From the NCBI GenBank assembly GCA_003254925.1, contig QANZ01050626.1, positions 71,438 through 135,437 of the forward strand: DNA of 64,000 nt. The letters are read 5' to 3'. Positions 11,050 through 22,499 of this stretch are shown one piece after another. The DNA comes from Chamaecrista fasciculata (lineage: Eukaryota > Streptophyta > Magnoliopsida > Fabales > Fabaceae). A model generated the notes under the pieces. It was not told where the DNA came from, searched no databases, and saw nothing but the letters and a program-made list of their open reading frames with translations. Positions within the stretch are counted from its first letter, which is position 1. Every line of letters begins with the position of its first letter. A program made the translations under genes and the position numbers.

Positions 11050-12870
11050 AATTCCCCCACACTTTAAATCTTTGCACTCCTGGGCAAAGTCATAAAAAAG
11101 AAAAATATCAAGAATGCAAAAGAATCAAAAGGGAACCAATCCTACTCAACATATGATAGCAGAAAACAAAAGCAACTCAGAAAATGAGACAACCAATTAG
11201 TTTAGCATGTCAAGTAACCAAAGAACCTCCAAGGGATCAATCCAAAAAGTGTATCACTCACTCACCAAATAGGGAAATTTCTCTCTCATGTCCTTGAAAC
11301 AAGCTTCTACCATAGGCTTGAAATAACTCTACAATCTCCACTATAAATGCAATGGTTTAAAAAAACACAAGAGGACTTGCAAGGGGTGTAATGATGGAAA
11401 GGCTAAAATGGAAGAAAGAAAAATGAAAGAACAAAGAATGAAGGAAAACCAAGCCAACAAGAGCTAGTTAATGCATCTTAAATTTTAGCATCTAAAACCT
11501 AACACTCATAGAACAAACTTCACTCCTCAAAACCACCAAAAACTGTCCAAGCTTTCTTTTCTCAATTTTCTTTTTTTTTGATTTTTTTTATTTCTTGTTT
11601 ATTTCTTGAGTCTTTGACTCTTTATTTTGCCGGCCACATTTGCCTTAACTTCTCAATATGATCTCAATCTTTTTTTTTACACTTGAAGCTTTTGAAGGCA
11701 AACCTTTTTTTTTCAAAACTTGGCAATTTGAACCCAAGAGGAGAGTAGCAAAAAGAAGAGTGATAGGAAAACAAAATGCTAAATTAAGAATGCAAAAACC
11801 AATACCAGAAAGCTTAGCAAATAAATCTCAAAAGGGGTGGCAAGGGAAGAAAGTGTTTAAGTTTGTGTATGGGAAATAAGGGTGGAAGAAAATGCCTCTA
11901 TCATAATTTAAAAACCAATGCATATGAAGCTTCGACAAAGAGCAAAATCAAGTTCTAGAGAAAACTCATCACAAGGACTAAAATGACTCTCATAAGAACT
12001 GAACAATATAGGCTCAAAAACTTCCAACATGGTTAAAAGGTATCACTCAATTGATCCTTAGAAAAATTTAAAGGTACTCAAACATAACTGAGACCAACCA
12101 AGTGCTCAACAATCATAAGTAAGCAAGGGTATCCTGCACACATATGTGAGTAAAAATAGAACCAATTAATTCCAAAACACAATCGACACTTCCCCAACTT
12201 GATAAATTCACCTAGGAGCAACGGAAAAAACATGAAAAGGTGGGGTCAAATAATATAATCAACTAAAAAAACAAGCTGGAAAACAATGGAAAACTGAATG
12301 CCAAAGTCTAGGAATGAAGGTCCAAAAACTCCTTCAAAAATTTAAAACACAATTACAAATGGCAAGCAGAATTCCAACATCTCAATAAGTAATCAGAACA
12401 TGACTCCAGCTCAAAGAAACATAGTCAGCACTAAAAAGATATACAATCAACCAAAGAACCTGCTGAAAATGCTCAAAAGCCTCAAAGATACCTGGAAGAA
12501 TTGCAGAAATTCTCAACAAAATAACACAGTCAAAGGATAACAGCTAAGAATCAGAACAAACTTACACTCCCCCACACTTTAAACCAAGCAGTGTCCTCAA
12601 TGCGAGAACAACTACAATATCAGAAAATAAGGGAGGCGGAGTAAAGAGTAGCTGCACAATATAATGAACCCACAGGAGAAACAATAACAACAAAAGAGTT
12701 AAACCAGTTAATCAGATTAAATTCAGAGTATCCCTGAGTTCAAAACGACTCAAAACGAAAAATGGCCATGAAGGCCACAAAAACGACAACCTAAAACTAA
12801 GACACTGACACACAAACAGAAAAAACATAAAAAAAAAAACTAGACGACTATATATATTTTTTTTGCAGTT
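11050..12870 (-). other. Non-coding 3' spacer of the gypsy element
   Basis: Two CCCCCACACTTTAAA motifs (about 11053 and 12570) read on the minus strand as TTTAAAGTGTGGGGG, so the polypurine tract is duplicated within the spacer. Otherwise it is A-rich on the plus strand, with stops in all frames and no protein similarity. The 73-aa frame at 11658-11879 has no recognisable domain. Confidence 0.55.
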
Positions 12871-13035
12871 TTCGCCAGTTAGCACAAACTGGCAAAGAAC
12901 TGGCGAAAGTTGCTGGAAATTTCTTCGCCAGTTAGCACAAACTGGCCAAGAACTGACGAAAGTTGCTGGAAATTTCTTTGCTAGTTAGCACAAACTGGCC
13001 AAGAACCAGCGAAAGCCAATGGAAATTTCTTCGCA
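12871..13035. repeat. 53-bp tandem repeat, about three copies, palindromic core
   Basis: The unit starts TTCGCCAGTTAGCACAAACT at 12871, 12924 and 12977 (degraded), with a fourth start at 13030. Each unit holds CGCCAGTT...AACTGGCG, which can form a hairpin. A related palindrome lies in the LTR of the same element near 10690. Confidence 0.9.
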
Positions 13036-13340
13036 ATTTTAAAACAAACACAATAGAAACTCAGGGAACTCAACATCTTACTTACAGACTAGCTAAAACT
13101 CATGCATTTAGAGCTCAAGATAATGGATATGGAGCTTTTCCACTTTAGAACTAAGACACCACTAAAACTGACACAAAAACACAAGACAAACAATCAAAAA
13201 TGGACACAAAACAACACAATTAAAAAGAAATCAAACAACCCTACAACTACTCATCTCCCCCACATTTGGAATTCAACTAATCCTAACACATGGAATGAAG
13301 GATCAAATTAAAAAGACAAGCATGGATAGAACCTGATTGT

Positions 13341-14175
13341 TTATTGAGAAGGTGAGGTAAAGTAGGGCTTCAGAAGATGCCCGTTCACTAAACTCTTGAT
13401 GCCAGTTGCATCATCTTCAATTTGTATTGCTCCGTATGGGTGGACTTCAAGAACTGTGTATGGTCCATCCCACCGATTCTTAAGCTTTCCATCCCTCCAT
13501 CGGAATTTGGCTTTGAACTTCAAGACTTTCTCACCGATTTTGAAATTCTTTCGAAGGATCCCTTGATCATGTATAAGCTTGGGTTTCTCTTTATAGATCC
13601 TTGAATTTTCAAAGGCATCGAGTCTCATCTCTTCTAGCTCTTGCAACTAAAGCATTCTTTCTTCTCCACAAGCTTCCATCTCCATATTGCACTTTTTGAT
13701 GGCCCAATAGGCCTTGTGCTCATGTTCCACTGGAACATGGCAAGACTTGCCAAAGACAATCCTGTATGGAGACATCCCAATAGGAGTTTTTAAAGCAGTC
13801 CTGTAAGCCCAAAGAGCTTCCTCCAACCTCATGGACCAATTTTTACCATCTGGCTTGACAACTCGCTCTAAGATTTTCTTTACTTCCCTGTTTGATACTT
13901 CAGCTTGCCCATTAGTTTGTGGGTGATAGGCTATAGAGGTCATATGTGTAATGCCCATTTTTGCAAGCAGGCCATTAATAATCCTATTGCAAAAATGTGT
14001 GCCTACATCACTGACTATAGCTTTGGGTATGCCAAATCTACAAAAAAAATATTAGATTTAAGAAGCTTGGCAACCGTTTGAGCATCATCTTTCCGAGTGG
14101 GTACAGCTTCCACCCAACGGGAGAGATAGTCTACAGCTAAAAGAATGTAAGTATAACCATTTGAGGGGGGGAAAG
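13341..14175 (-). pseudogene. Ty3/gypsy integrase, 5'-truncated and broken
   Basis: Minus-strand reading: PPSNGYTYILLAVDYLSRWVEA (first catalytic Asp in the AVDYLSRW motif), then [15 protein letters not shown] (second Asp) after a frameshift in an A-run near 14041-14048, then [20 protein letters not shown] (catalytic Glu) and the Athila-like [15 protein letters not shown] block. A TAG stop at 13644-13646 separates the core from the C-terminal DNA-binding part (FRWRDGKLKNRWDGPYTVLE). The N-terminal zinc finger is missing because a foreign LTR begins at 14176. It cannot make a working enzyme. Confidence 0.85.
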
Positions 14176-14649
14176 TGTTGGGAAATCACAAGGGACCAAA
14201 GCGCGCAGCGGAAGCGAAAAATTATTAAAACTTAATAAAACTTGCGCAAAGGCTTGTGATTTCCTACAGGATCCACTATTTGAATTTAAACCGGTAAAGG
14301 AAGAAGTATACCTCAAATGTTTCAATCGGTCTGGTTGAATGGTGCGATCCCGAAAAGTCCACTCCAAGCGTCCTTCCTCTGCCGGTAATCTACACGAACA
14401 GTTTGCTGACACCAAGGTGCTAGCCTTCAGTTCTTTTCTCCAAAAGAACTCGGGACTCAAATCTACGGTTCTTGGTGATCAAGAACAATTCTTGAACCAA
14501 GACTCTAGGTGGCGCAAGAAACAAGAACCCTTTCTTGTTTTCTCTCTCAAAACCCTAGCTTGATAAAATTATGAGATTACAATAATATCACAATTTTAGG
14601 ACTTGAATTCTTAATTAAAATATTACCTTAATATCTTAATTTGAATTCA
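14176..14649 (-). mobile_element. Copia-type LTR (solo or truncated) at the integrase/LTR junction
   Basis: The plus strand runs TGTTGGGAAATCAC ... GAATTCA; on the minus strand it ends TTTCCCAACA, the usual 3' end of many plant copia LTRs. The same family begins at 63689. AAAG lies on both sides (14172-14175 and 14650-14653), possibly a short remnant of a target duplication. Left flank is gypsy integrase and right flank is gypsy LTR, so it marks the deletion junction. Confidence 0.7.
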
Positions 14650-14879
14650 AAAGACACCAAAGAATGTGTGAACTCTCAAGATTAAAAAGGATCAACAATT
14701 ATAAATATCAAACCCCGAGAGAAAACTCACAATTTCTTACAAAATAGTCCAATTAATCACTAAACCTCAAAGTACCATATTTCGTCATAAAAGATCATAA
14801 AGGCATACAATTGAATCGCAAATGAGTATAAAATGCCTTGAAATGTCATTAAAAACAATGATGAAATATGGTACGATCA
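14650..14879 (-). repeat. Partial 5' LTR of the gypsy element
   Basis: A 231-bp stretch nearly identical to 10821-11050 in the same orientation. It is cut on the left by the copia LTR. The outer flank at 14880 begins ATATTTATG. Confidence 0.85.
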
Positions 14880-14880
14880 A

Positions 14881-15545
14881 TATTTATGAAGGAATGATAC
14901 AAAAATGATCCAATTTATTCATGTACTTTCATAAGAAGACATGAATCAAAATGTGTGATAATTGATGTGTATGTTGATGATTTAAATAACGTGAGAACTC
15001 CTAAAGAGCTCCAAAATATAGTATATTGTTTAAAGAAAGAATTTGAGATGAAAATGTTTAAAAAATAAAGTTTTGTCTCAGTCTGTAGATCGAGAACATA
15101 ACTAGTGAAAATTTAAGATTATAAAGAACTTCCATTGAGTACTCCAATGGTTGTGAGATCGTTTTATATAAATAAATATAATTTTTATATAATTACAATA
15201 CATAAAGTAAGTCAAGAGTTCATTTGATTAGATTACATATTAACTCAACACATCCAAAAGATAAGTAATTTGTCTTTGCAGGAAAATGTATCAACTATAT
15301 TGTTTAAAGATAATACTGCAAATGTATAGCTCAACTAAAAGTATTATACATCAAAGGAGCTAGAAACAATCATATTTCATCAAGCTTGTTCTTTACTCAC
15401 ATAATCCTCAAAGGAAATGTGACAAAGTTCAAGCAATTCGTTCGAGCATCAATTAGTCAGATTTATTCATGAAGTCATTACCAACAACAATTTTGAAAAG
15501 TTAATGCATCAGGTTGCAATATAACGACTAAGAGATGTTTAGTGA
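14881..15545 (+). pseudogene. Ty1/copia reverse transcriptase-RNase H remnant
   Basis: The plus strand reads CVIIDVYVDDLNNVRTPKEL (YVDD is the RT catalytic box) followed by CLKKEFEMK. After an internal deletion, RNase H-like text follows: LFKDNTANV, SKELETIIFHQ, and a tail resembling the FTK-LP-x-TFEKL end of copia polyproteins (FEKLMHQVAI). Several stops and frameshifts. The downstream LTR at 15770 shows the same orientation. Confidence 0.75.
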
Positions 15546-15769
15546 TGCAATCATCAGGGGAAGTTTAAGCATGTTGTACTCTTTTTCCCTTTGTTAAGGT
15601 TTTGTCCCACTTGGTTTTCCTAATAAAGGTTTTTAATGAGGTAGCTTATAATGAGAGTATAATTATAATAATGTACTCTTTTTCCTTCACTAGGTTTTTA
15701 TCCCACGTAGTTTTTCCCAGTAAGTTTTAATGAGGCACATTTTTTTTGTAATGGACATCCAAGAAGGAG
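15546..15769 (+). other. 3' untranslated part and polypurine tract of the copia remnant
   Basis: Between the RNase H tail and the LTR lies a duplicated phrase (GTACTCTTTTTCC near 15576 and 15674, each followed by a GTTTT(A/G)TCCCAC string). CATCCAAGAAGGAG directly precedes the LTR and is a typical copia polypurine tract. Confidence 0.6.
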
Positions 15770-16041
15770 TGTTATAAAATAATTTATGGTAGATGTCTTT
15801 ACCACTCCCAAAACCCCCCAAAATTGAATTCCATTATGTATAACCCCTAATTGATTAGGACTTAAAGATCATGTTTAATTCTTGTAACCTAGGGTTAATG
15901 GCTACAAGTCCTATAAATATATGATGTATGTAAATGTTCATTGTACCTCCATCAAGTGAATAATCATATTACTTCTTCTCATCTTGTTTCTATTCTTCTA
16001 CTTCTCCATCTCTTACCTATCTATATATTATTTTTACAACA
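15770..16041 (+). repeat. 3' LTR of the copia remnant (272 bp)
   Basis: It begins TGTTATAAAATA right after the polypurine tract and ends TTTTTACAACA, giving TGTT...AACA ends. A TATA-like CTATAAATATATG lies at about 15912. No 5' partner LTR is in the window. Confidence 0.75.
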
Positions 16042-16139
16042 ATATCCTTGAAGTTTTTTGTTTTTTTGAACTTAAGGCTACCCTTGAAGTTGAAGGTGAA
16101 TGAATTCCTAAATTTTTGTGTAACTATAAATTGTGAATA

Positions 16140-16785
16140 TATGTCTAGAGATTAGTTTTGTATGCCAAATTTGAAATTAGGTGAACAATTTAAACAGAAG
16201 AAATTGGTTCTAAATGTTTCATTTGTTTTAGATTGGTCATTGGTCATAAATGTTGCCATAATTTCTCAAATTGGTCCTAAACTATTAAACGTGGTTATAT
16301 CTCTGTCGTTTCAAATGTGAATACGAGGAATCTATAGCTACAAGTTGCTTTTGACATGTATTTTCTCTATTCAGTTGGGTCGTTAACAAACAAGGTCAAA
16401 TCGTGTCTAGAAAGTAGGTCGTTCGTTTCATGGTTAAACAAGTAAAATCAGTCATATATCCATATCTCTCTTATTTCAAATGCAAACGCGAAGAGTTTGA
16501 AACTATATGTTAACTCTTAAAGAGTTCTTTCTCTGCCTAGTTGAGATCTTTAGCAAATGAGGTCAAATCACATCTCGAAAGTAAGTTGGGACTATACTTC
16601 TAGGGTTTTTCACTTTTATTCTCAAGCCTACTTTCAATGTGATTTGAGCTCATTTGTTGACGGTCTCAATTGGACAGAGAAAGCATTCTTCAAGAGTTAA
16701 CACATAGTTCTAAAATTATCACATTCAAACTTGAAACCAAAGAGATATGTCAGACTTAGCTTGTTTGTCATGTGTATTATTATTT
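16140..16785. mobile_element. Palindromic (foldback) MULE-like element, degraded
   Basis: Sequence on the two sides of an axis near 16610 is inverted-complementary (AACAAATGAGGTCAAATC-type versus GATTTGAGCTCATTTGTTG-type). The same inner motifs recur at 17084-17939, 18063-18583, 25540-25760, 29090-29410, 33118-33503 and 42424-42913. Ends are eroded and no flanking duplication was found. Confidence 0.55.
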
Positions 16786-16789
16786 TTTA

Positions 16790-16930
16790 TTGTTTGTCAT
16801 GTTAAAGTCACAAAAATTAATTTTATATTCTGAAACTTATGAATATGTGTCGTGTGGGTGTCGTACGGTTGTTGGACATGGATACGTGTCTGACACGCTC
16901 TCAAAATAAAGTGTCAATGCTTCCTAGCTT
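16790..16930. mobile_element. MITE fragment, family A (truncated)
   Basis: This shares TGTCATGTTAAAGTCACAAAAA, ATGAATATGTGTCGTGT and GACACG motifs with 52634-52966. It ends CAATGCTTCCTAG, the inverse of the CTAGGAAGCATGG start of that copy, so it is the other half of the same family. Confidence 0.65.
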
Positions 16931-17083
16931 CATAATATATAGTAATAAAATTTCATATTCGAGTGTCATTGAATTTTTTTTCTGTTTATGAAAGTTTACT
17001 TAAATTATTAGATCTCTTTGTTTAGATAATATATAGTTAATTCCTTTATAAACCATAAAACAGATAAATGATATAATTTTTTT

Positions 17084-17939
17084 GGTTGAATATTCAAATT
17101 GGTCTAAAAAATATAGTAAATTTTAAATTGGTCCTAAATATTTCGTTTTTACAAATAAGTCCTACATATCTCTATAATTTTTCACTTTTGGTCTTAAACT
17201 ACTGAATGTGGTAATATTTCTCCCATTCAAGTAATAATACAATAAATCCAGAACTATGAATTGTTTTTTACAAGTCATTTTTCTATCCAATTGGGACCAT
17301 TAATAAAAGAGGTTAAATTAGGTTTTGAAAGTAAGTCGCTCATTTCAAAATTAAATGAGTAAGATGCTTACTCTCTCTCTCTCATTTCATGTCCGAATTT
17401 GATGAGTTCAGAACTATGTGTTACTCTTGAAAAATCTTTCTCTGACTAGTTAGGATTGTTGACAACAAAGTCAAATTGCGCCTTGGCTTTCTAAGTGAGT
17501 TTGAGACCAAAATTAAAAAACTCATGGAAAACTACTTTCATGGCACGATTTGATCATGTTTGTCAACAATCTAACTGGGTAGATAGAGAACTCCTCAAGA
17601 ATAACTCAAAGCTCTGAACTCGTTGTATTCAGATTGAAAGAGAGATATGAAAAATTTTACACATTTAATTATGAATCGAGTAGTTGTACTTCAAGGACTC
17701 AATTTGATCTCGTTTGTTGACTGTTCTAATTTAGGAGAAAAATTACTTTTTGAAAACAACTTGTAACTTTGGACTCGTCGCATTCAAACTTGAAATAAAA
17801 TAAATATGACCACATTCAGTAGTTGTGACCAAAAGTAAATAACTATGAAAATATATAGAATTAATCTAGAATAAATTAAATATTTAATACCAATTTAAAA
17901 TCTATCTTATATTTTTTAAACCAATTTGAGTAGTTGGCC
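17084..17939. mobile_element. Non-autonomous palindromic MULE, 856 bp
   Basis: The left end GGTTGAATATTCAAATTGG and the reverse complement of the right end (GGCCAACTACTCAAATTGG) are inverted repeats, and most of the interior is also inverted around an axis near 17520. Flanking 9-mers AATTTTTTT / AACTTTTTT match 8 of 9. No open frame of note. Confidence 0.7.
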
Positions 17940-18062
17940 AACTTTTTTTTTAGGGTATGGCGGCTAATGAGTTGTACTATAATTCTCGTTCCTTTGCTAA
18001 TGTAATTTTTTGGAACGTTTTTATAATATGAACTAATTTGTAGAAATCAAAGTTATATATAA

Positions 18063-18583
18063 GGCCAAAACCTCAAATTGGTCTCTTATGTATATGGTAA
18101 ATTTTAATTAGTCCCTTATTTTTCATTGATTTCATATTAATCCTACATGCTTTCATAATATTTCAAATTGATTCCAAACCTACTTTCAAAACACGATTTG
18201 ACCTCATTTTTTGATGATCTTTATTGGGAAGAGAAATGATTCTTCAAGAGTTAACACATAGTTTCAAACTCGTTATATTTTAACTTGAAATGAGAGATAT
18301 ATGACTAACTTTGCTTGTTTGACCTTGAACGAGTTACTCACTTTTTGGACTCTATTTGACCTTGTTTGTTGACGATCCAAAAGCACTCGTCAAAATAAAC
18401 CCGTAGCTTTGAATTTATCTTATTTATTTGAATTAAAACAAGAGAGATATGATTACATTTAATATTTTTTAAACCAATTTGAAATATTATGAAAACATGT
18501 ATGATCAATCTAAAATAAATGAAAGATAAGATACTAATTTAAAATCTCCCCCTATACAAAAGGACCGATTTGAGGTTTTGGCC
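18063..18583. mobile_element. Non-autonomous palindromic MULE, 521 bp
   Basis: The termini GGCCAAAACCTCAAATTGGTC and GACCGATTTGAGGTTTTGGCC are nearly perfect inverted repeats. Flanks TTATATATAA / TTGTATATAA match 9 of 10. Same family as 17084-17939. Confidence 0.75.
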
Positions 18584-18984
18584 TTGTATATAAAATGAAA
18601 GGTAATGATTGCGATTAACAAATAAATTAATTAATAATTATAATATGACAAACAATAAAAGACAAAAGCTAAAAACCCCTTATTATTGCACTATTTCGTG
18701 ATTGAAATTTCAACTCCTCTTGTTGCATACATGCATCTATATTACTTGAGAATTTCCATACCTACTTTGGTAATGAATTGTTAATATAATCATGTCTTCT
18801 CGCTACAGAAATAGATATGATGATACAGAGGCTTTTTAATAATATCGTAACGGTTGCATCCATCACAAATAGGATGATAAAAATAATCCTATTTTATAAA
18901 AATATTGAGATTTTATTTTATGAATTCAACTAGTTTGAGTTATCTAAAGTTAAAGGATTAAGAGATAATTAAAGCCAAAACTTA

Positions 18985-19181
18985 TATCAAGTTCCCTACA
19001 TCCTTACTATTAAGTTCTCCAATCAACATTCGACATGTGGCCAAAATTTTATATATGACCAATCATGATAGAGAGAGAATATTAAACACCACTTTTTACA
19101 TGACCAATCATTAAACAGAGAGAATGTAATCAAGACTTGTGATTGATGGAACTTGATAGCAAGGATATAAGGAACTTGATA
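18985..19181. mobile_element. MITE, 197 bp, terminal inverted repeats
   Basis: It starts TATCAAGTTCCCTACATCC and ends with the inverse (GGATATAAGGAACTTGATA). Inner parts (GACCAATCAT) are also inverted. The superfamily is not clear; a TA duplication would be possible. Confidence 0.55.
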
Positions 19182-19380
19182 AAGGGTTGTAAATATTTAT
19201 TGTTATATGTAAAAATATAATATTTTTAAATTTTATACATTAAAAAAATTAAAATTAAAATAATAAAATTTTAAATGTTTCATACTTATTAATATAATTT
19301 AACAGGGCATGATTTACTTTTTCTAGTTTAGTGGTTATAAATGTAAACAATAATAAAAATAAACCGTATATTAATATATT

Positions 19381-19744
19381 GGTAAAATCACATTTCTCGT
19401 GTCTCAGCTGTACATCAATTTTAAATTTTGTCTCAATATTGTTCATCGTCATTTTTGTTCTTAAAATTTTATATTTTGATCCATATTATCCTTTACTCTG
19501 CATTCAATTAATGGAAAAGTCCACATAGGTTTCAATTTGAGTGAGGATTTATCTTTTTTCACCAATTTTATAATACATATTATAAGTCACATGAAATTTA
19601 TCGTTAATTCATTAAATAAAATTAGTGAAAAAGATAAAATCAATATAATTGTGAAATTTTTGGGGAAAATTTTGACAACAAACTAATTTTGAGATAAAAT
19701 TAAAAATTGATATAAAATTTAGAGACCAAAAAGGTGTCTTTATC
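19381..19744. mobile_element. Non-autonomous MULE, 364 bp, perfect 9-bp duplication
   Basis: The left end GGTAAAATCACATTTCTCGT and right end (reverse complement GATAAAGACACCTTTTTGGT) are inverted repeats. TAATATATT flanks both sides (19372-19380 and 19745-19753), the length expected of Mutator-like elements. The short frames inside it are inverted-repeat artefacts. Confidence 0.8.
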
Positions 19745-19776
19745 TAATATATTTTGATTTGGCCAATATATATATA

Positions 19777-19956
19777 CTAGGGGCTTTGCGTGCCTTAACG
19801 GGCACGCAAATATGTATGTAAAATAAATAAGGGACTAAATTGTTAACTTAGTAAAGAAAGAGAGACCAAATAGTAAATTTTCTCTTATTTTTAATTTCAT
19901 AGACTATAATTTTAAACATGGACGACCAGAAAAGAGTAGAGCCATATAATATAAGA
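19777..19956 (-). mobile_element. Small non-autonomous Helitron, 180 bp
   Basis: Read on the minus strand it begins TCTTATATTATATGGCTC after a host A and ends in CTAG followed by a host T, fitting A/T insertion with 5'-TC and 3'-CTRR ends. A perfect 10-bp stem (TTTGCGTGCC/GGCACGCAAA, plus-strand 19785-19810) sits 4 bp inside the CTAG end, as expected of the Helitron terminator hairpin. No protein coded. Confidence 0.75.
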
Positions 19957-20761
19957 TATTTATATTTTGAATTTTCTAAGTCCAACTTTGAAGATTTGAC
20001 TATTTGTAGTCATATATATGGACTGATATTGGTACCCGCTCAAGTATGGATCCGAGTATATAAATCATAGTACCCTACTTATTGGTACCCAACCTATAAT
20101 AATAAATATTTATTATTTATATATAAAAGTACAATATTTTTAAACTTTATATATTAAAAAAATGAACAATTGTAAGAATAAATTGTCAAATATTTTATAT
20201 ATAATGAAGTGATTTGATAATATATTTATATTTATATTTATTTATTTTTATTTTTTTTATGGATACAGATATCTAAAATCAAAAAACAAAATTTAAATTA
20301 ATAAAAATTTGACTATTCGTATTAATTTTTATATCTATCCAAGTTTAAATTCAAATTTGAGAACAAAAATAAGAATATCCTACTCATATTTTATTAATGA
20401 TAATTCTTACAATAGTGGTCAAAAGCACTGCAAACATTTAGAATACGTTAAAAATTCAAGGAATTTAATAAAACAGTTGAGTAATAAAAAATTATAAAAT
20501 GAAAACCTAAGAAAACAAACTGATAAAATATCAATTTATTTATAGTTGATAGAACTTCAAATATTAAACAAAATCATATTTAAACAAACCTATTAGTTTT
20601 TGTCTACTTGATCCCGGCCTTTGTGTTTGGCATTCAATGGAGACATTATTTGTAGTAATCGGTAATTACAAAACACAAATGATGTCGGGGCTATTATTTA
20701 TATGTTAGCAGACTTTGCATATATTTGCATGTACTGAAATGCATGTTAGTATTATTTTTAA

Positions 20762-21261
20762 GGGTAACTTACACTTTTGTACATTTGAGGTATGTACTGA
20801 TTTCACTTTAGTAATATCTTCTTTCAAAAGTGCATTTTAGTACCATGTTTTATTCGTCGTTAACACTTTGATATTCAAAACATTTTTTTCGTTATTGTTT
20901 TACGAAAAAAAAACACGTGCAGGTCACTTGCATGATAAAAAATATGGAATTCATCCTCATAAACTAAGATTTTACGGTTCAGCCTAGAAAAACACGAAAT
21001 CCTCTGCCTTCAAGTACATACTAAATCGTGCTTTTTGGAGGTTAAATCATGAAATTTTAGTTTAAGATAGTAGATTTCATGTTTTTAACCATGCACATGA
21101 CTTGCAAATGTTTTTTTTTCTTCAAGAGGTAACGGAAAAAAATTTTAGGTACCAAAGTGTTAACGGCAAATAGAACAGGATACCAAAATATTACTTTTGA
21201 AAGAACATGGTACTAAAGTAGAATCGATTCATATCTCAAGATACCAAAATGTAATTTACCC
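20762..21261. mobile_element. Non-autonomous MULE, 500 bp (GGGTAA family)
   Basis: It begins GGGTAACTTACAC and ends GTAATTTACCC; long inverted arms carry GGTACCAAAGTG-type repeats. Flanking 9-mers TATTTTTAA / TATTTTTTA match 8 of 9. Same family as 27929 and 40612-41142. Confidence 0.75.
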
Positions 21262-22499
21262 TATTTTTTATTTTGTCTGAATATTAATTGAAATAGAAAA
21301 GTATAGGAAATAAATAATCTGTAATTGTTTTTGCTTAATTAAATATTTTAAAATATTTTTCGTATTTTTTCAATATTTTATATCGTATAATACATGATTT
21401 TTTAGATGCTAAGAATTAGAAGACATTAAAATTAGGTCGAAATGCACGAAACTTTTCTTGTGCTTTAGTCATTGTACAAAAATTCCTTGAACTTTAAAAA
21501 ATAACAAAAAAATCCCTTAATCTTTTAGATTCTTTGTAGTTTTATAATTTTTAGTATATTTTGCACTAACCCAAACTCAAAATTAACTATTTTTTTATAA
21601 CTAATAGTAGTCAAAAAAAGTTTTAAAATTAATTTTCTAATAAAGATTTTAACAAAATAGGGTGAAGCATATTCAAGTAGTGTATCCCACCTAATTATTT
21701 TATTTCCTATATGGAGAAATGAGAAGATTAAAGGATTTGTGGATATTGGCAAAACTAAAAATATCGTTAATCAAGAAAAAAAAACTCGTGAACTTTAATC
21801 ACTGTTTATTAAGAATTCTTGAACTTTTAGTATTGTACAAATAATTCAATTTGTTAAAATTTTCATTGAAAAATAAAAAGAATTAATTTTATGGCTATAT
21901 TAACTACAATAATAATATATAATATTAATATTAAATCAATATAACAATATTGATAAATTATAAAATATTTTTTAATAAAAATCTTAATAAAAGATCATTT
22001 ACATAAAATTAAAAGTTCAAAATTTTTTTTACATAATAACAAATTTTTAACTATTTTAACCAAAATTTTATATATTTTAATCTTAAAATCATATATGATC
22101 ACCAGTTCACCACCAAACATACTTTTCGTAGCGACTGTAAACAATCGCCATTAAAACTTAACTACTTTTTTACAATTTTCATGTAGTCAGTCTTCTAAAA
22201 CTTGTCGCCTATAGTGTGATTTGTCTTTACATTTTAAGTGAAGTGTTGCCTTGTAGTCTAAAATTATCTCAAATGTTATTTTAATATTTTACTTCTGATA
22301 AAAATTAGAGTGTAGATCTAAGATCTTGTTTTTAAATTAGGACCCTAAAGACGTGTTACGTCTTTTAAAATATTATATCGCTATTGATTTAGAATAATAG
22401 TTTATTTGTTGCTAACTTATTACAGTTAATTTGTACCTTCATTGCTAATTTTTTATACATGACTTTTGTTTATTCTTCTTTTTGTTTCAATAAAAGTAG
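21262..22499. other. AT-rich intergenic stretch
   Basis: Very AT-rich with repeated AAAATTT runs. Phrases such as CTTGAACTTT / AAAGTTCAAG in inverted order near 21480 and 21800 hint at another decayed palindromic element. No gene seen. Confidence 0.5.

Larger units (their letters stand above)
10463..14879 (-). mobile_element. Rearranged Ty3/gypsy retrotransposon (Athila-like), internally deleted
   Basis: On the minus strand: a partial 5' LTR (14650-14879), a copia LTR (14176-14649), the 3' two-thirds of integrase (13341-14175), a ~2.3-kb non-coding spacer with a 53-bp tandem repeat, a polypurine tract (GTGTGGGGGAAT, about 11051-11062) and a 3' LTR (10463-11049). The integrase string [16 protein letters not shown] is typical of the Athila/Tat group, which also has long 3' spacers. 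Primer binding site, gag, protease, RT, RNase H and early integrase are missing. The shared LTR part differs by about three changes in 230 bp, implying a fairly young insertion. Confidence 0.75.

Noticed and set aside
10440-14884. ATATT at 10440-10444 and 14880-14884 as a 5-bp duplication of the gypsy element
   Set aside because: It would need the LTR to start at 10445 with ATGTT, which conflicts with the TGAT...ATCA boundary at 10463; five AT-only bases match easily by chance.
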